Of a stretch of 53,070 nucleotides of DNA, positions 53,044 to 53,070 are shown piece after piece. The translations under genes were made by a program, and so were the position numbers. The notes beneath the pieces were generated by a model, which did not search any database, was not told the DNA's origin, and saw only the letters and a list, made by a program, of their open reading frames with translations. The stretch lies in NCBI GenBank assembly GCA_007693385.1, contig REDR01000076.1, positions 1 through 53,070 of the forward strand, given 5' to 3'. Numbering within the stretch: position 1 is the first letter of the stretch; each line of letters begins with the position of its first letter. Origin of the DNA: Anaerolineaceae bacterium. Its GTDB lineage: Bacteria > Chloroflexota > Anaerolineae > Aggregatilineales > Phototrophicaceae.

Positions 53044-53070
53044 GGCCTGCTGTGTAGCAGGCCGCTTTTT
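53044..53070 (+). terminator. Rho-independent terminator
   Basis: GGCCTGCT and AGCAGGCC form a perfect 8-bp stem with a GTGT loop, followed by GC and at least five Ts to the window end. It lies 107 bp after the ATPase stop and would end the ABC operon transcript. The intervening 52937-53043 shows no convincing gene. Confidence 0.88.

Overview
The window reads as chromosomal DNA of a sugar-degrading, probably Chloroflexota (Anaerolineae-like) bacterium. This placement is inferred from gene style: MalT-like LuxR regulator, many CUT1/CUT2 sugar transporters, secreted proteins with very acidic mature N-termini, DUF3592 and REP-like palindromes. There is no rRNA or other marker to confirm it. No tRNA, rRNA, CRISPR array, intact IS or phage gene was seen. 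Coding density is high and most genes form long operons with short gaps or ATGA/TGATG overlaps.

Region 1 (5-8640, minus strand) is one seven-gene alpha-glucoside operon: solute-binding protein, MalF-like and MalG-like permeases, a DUF624 membrane protein, a LacI regulator, a GH65 disaccharide phosphorylase and beta-phosphoglucomutase. Imported disaccharide would be phosphorolysed to beta-glucose-1-phosphate and converted to glucose-6-phosphate. A good promoter with a 27-bp perfect operator lies just upstream of the binding protein. The MalF-like permease carries a ~200-residue extracytoplasmic insert of two beta-domains that resemble the repeats of baseplate-J-like proteins.

Region 2 (8641-17573) holds a repeat-rich intergenic stretch, a DUF3592 protein, a LolCDE/MacB-type ABC pair, a 909-residue MalT-like LuxR regulator and xylulokinase.

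Region 3 (17581-41412) is two divergent operons around a GntR/ROK regulator pair. Leftward: CUT2 permease, a binding protein that is an internal tandem duplication (about 830 bp repeated with no difference seen), a CUT2 ATPase, a DUF4380 protein, a methyltransferase fused to a corrinoid domain, xylose isomerase, a second UroD-family protein fused to a thioredoxin-like domain, and a COG0523 GTPase. Rightward: ROK regulator, a RACo-type corrinoid activator, then a Weimberg-like set (alpha-ketoglutarate semialdehyde dehydrogenase, SDR, metallo-beta-lactamase-fold hydrolase, FAH-family dehydratase, enolase-superfamily dehydratase), DUF1638 and an MDR oxidoreductase. Two pentose routes, isomerase and oxidative, are interleaved with a complete-looking corrinoid methyl-transfer system. 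This suggests uptake and demethylation of O-methylated pentoses or similar sugars. That is an inference, and it is the most interesting hypothesis in the window.

Region 4 (41515-48293) has a secreted protein of unknown function and a four-gene cluster: glutamine-synthetase-like ligase, SDR, aldehyde dehydrogenase and class I amidotransferase. It looks like a gamma-glutamylation pathway for an amine or amino alcohol. A secreted serine beta-lactamase-fold hydrolase follows.

Region 5 (48294-53070) starts with a 600-bp gap containing a minus-strand remnant resembling the MgtE C-terminus and its terminator. An Fe(III)/phosphonate-type ABC operon (binding protein, fused permease, ATPase) follows and ends at a strong terminator.
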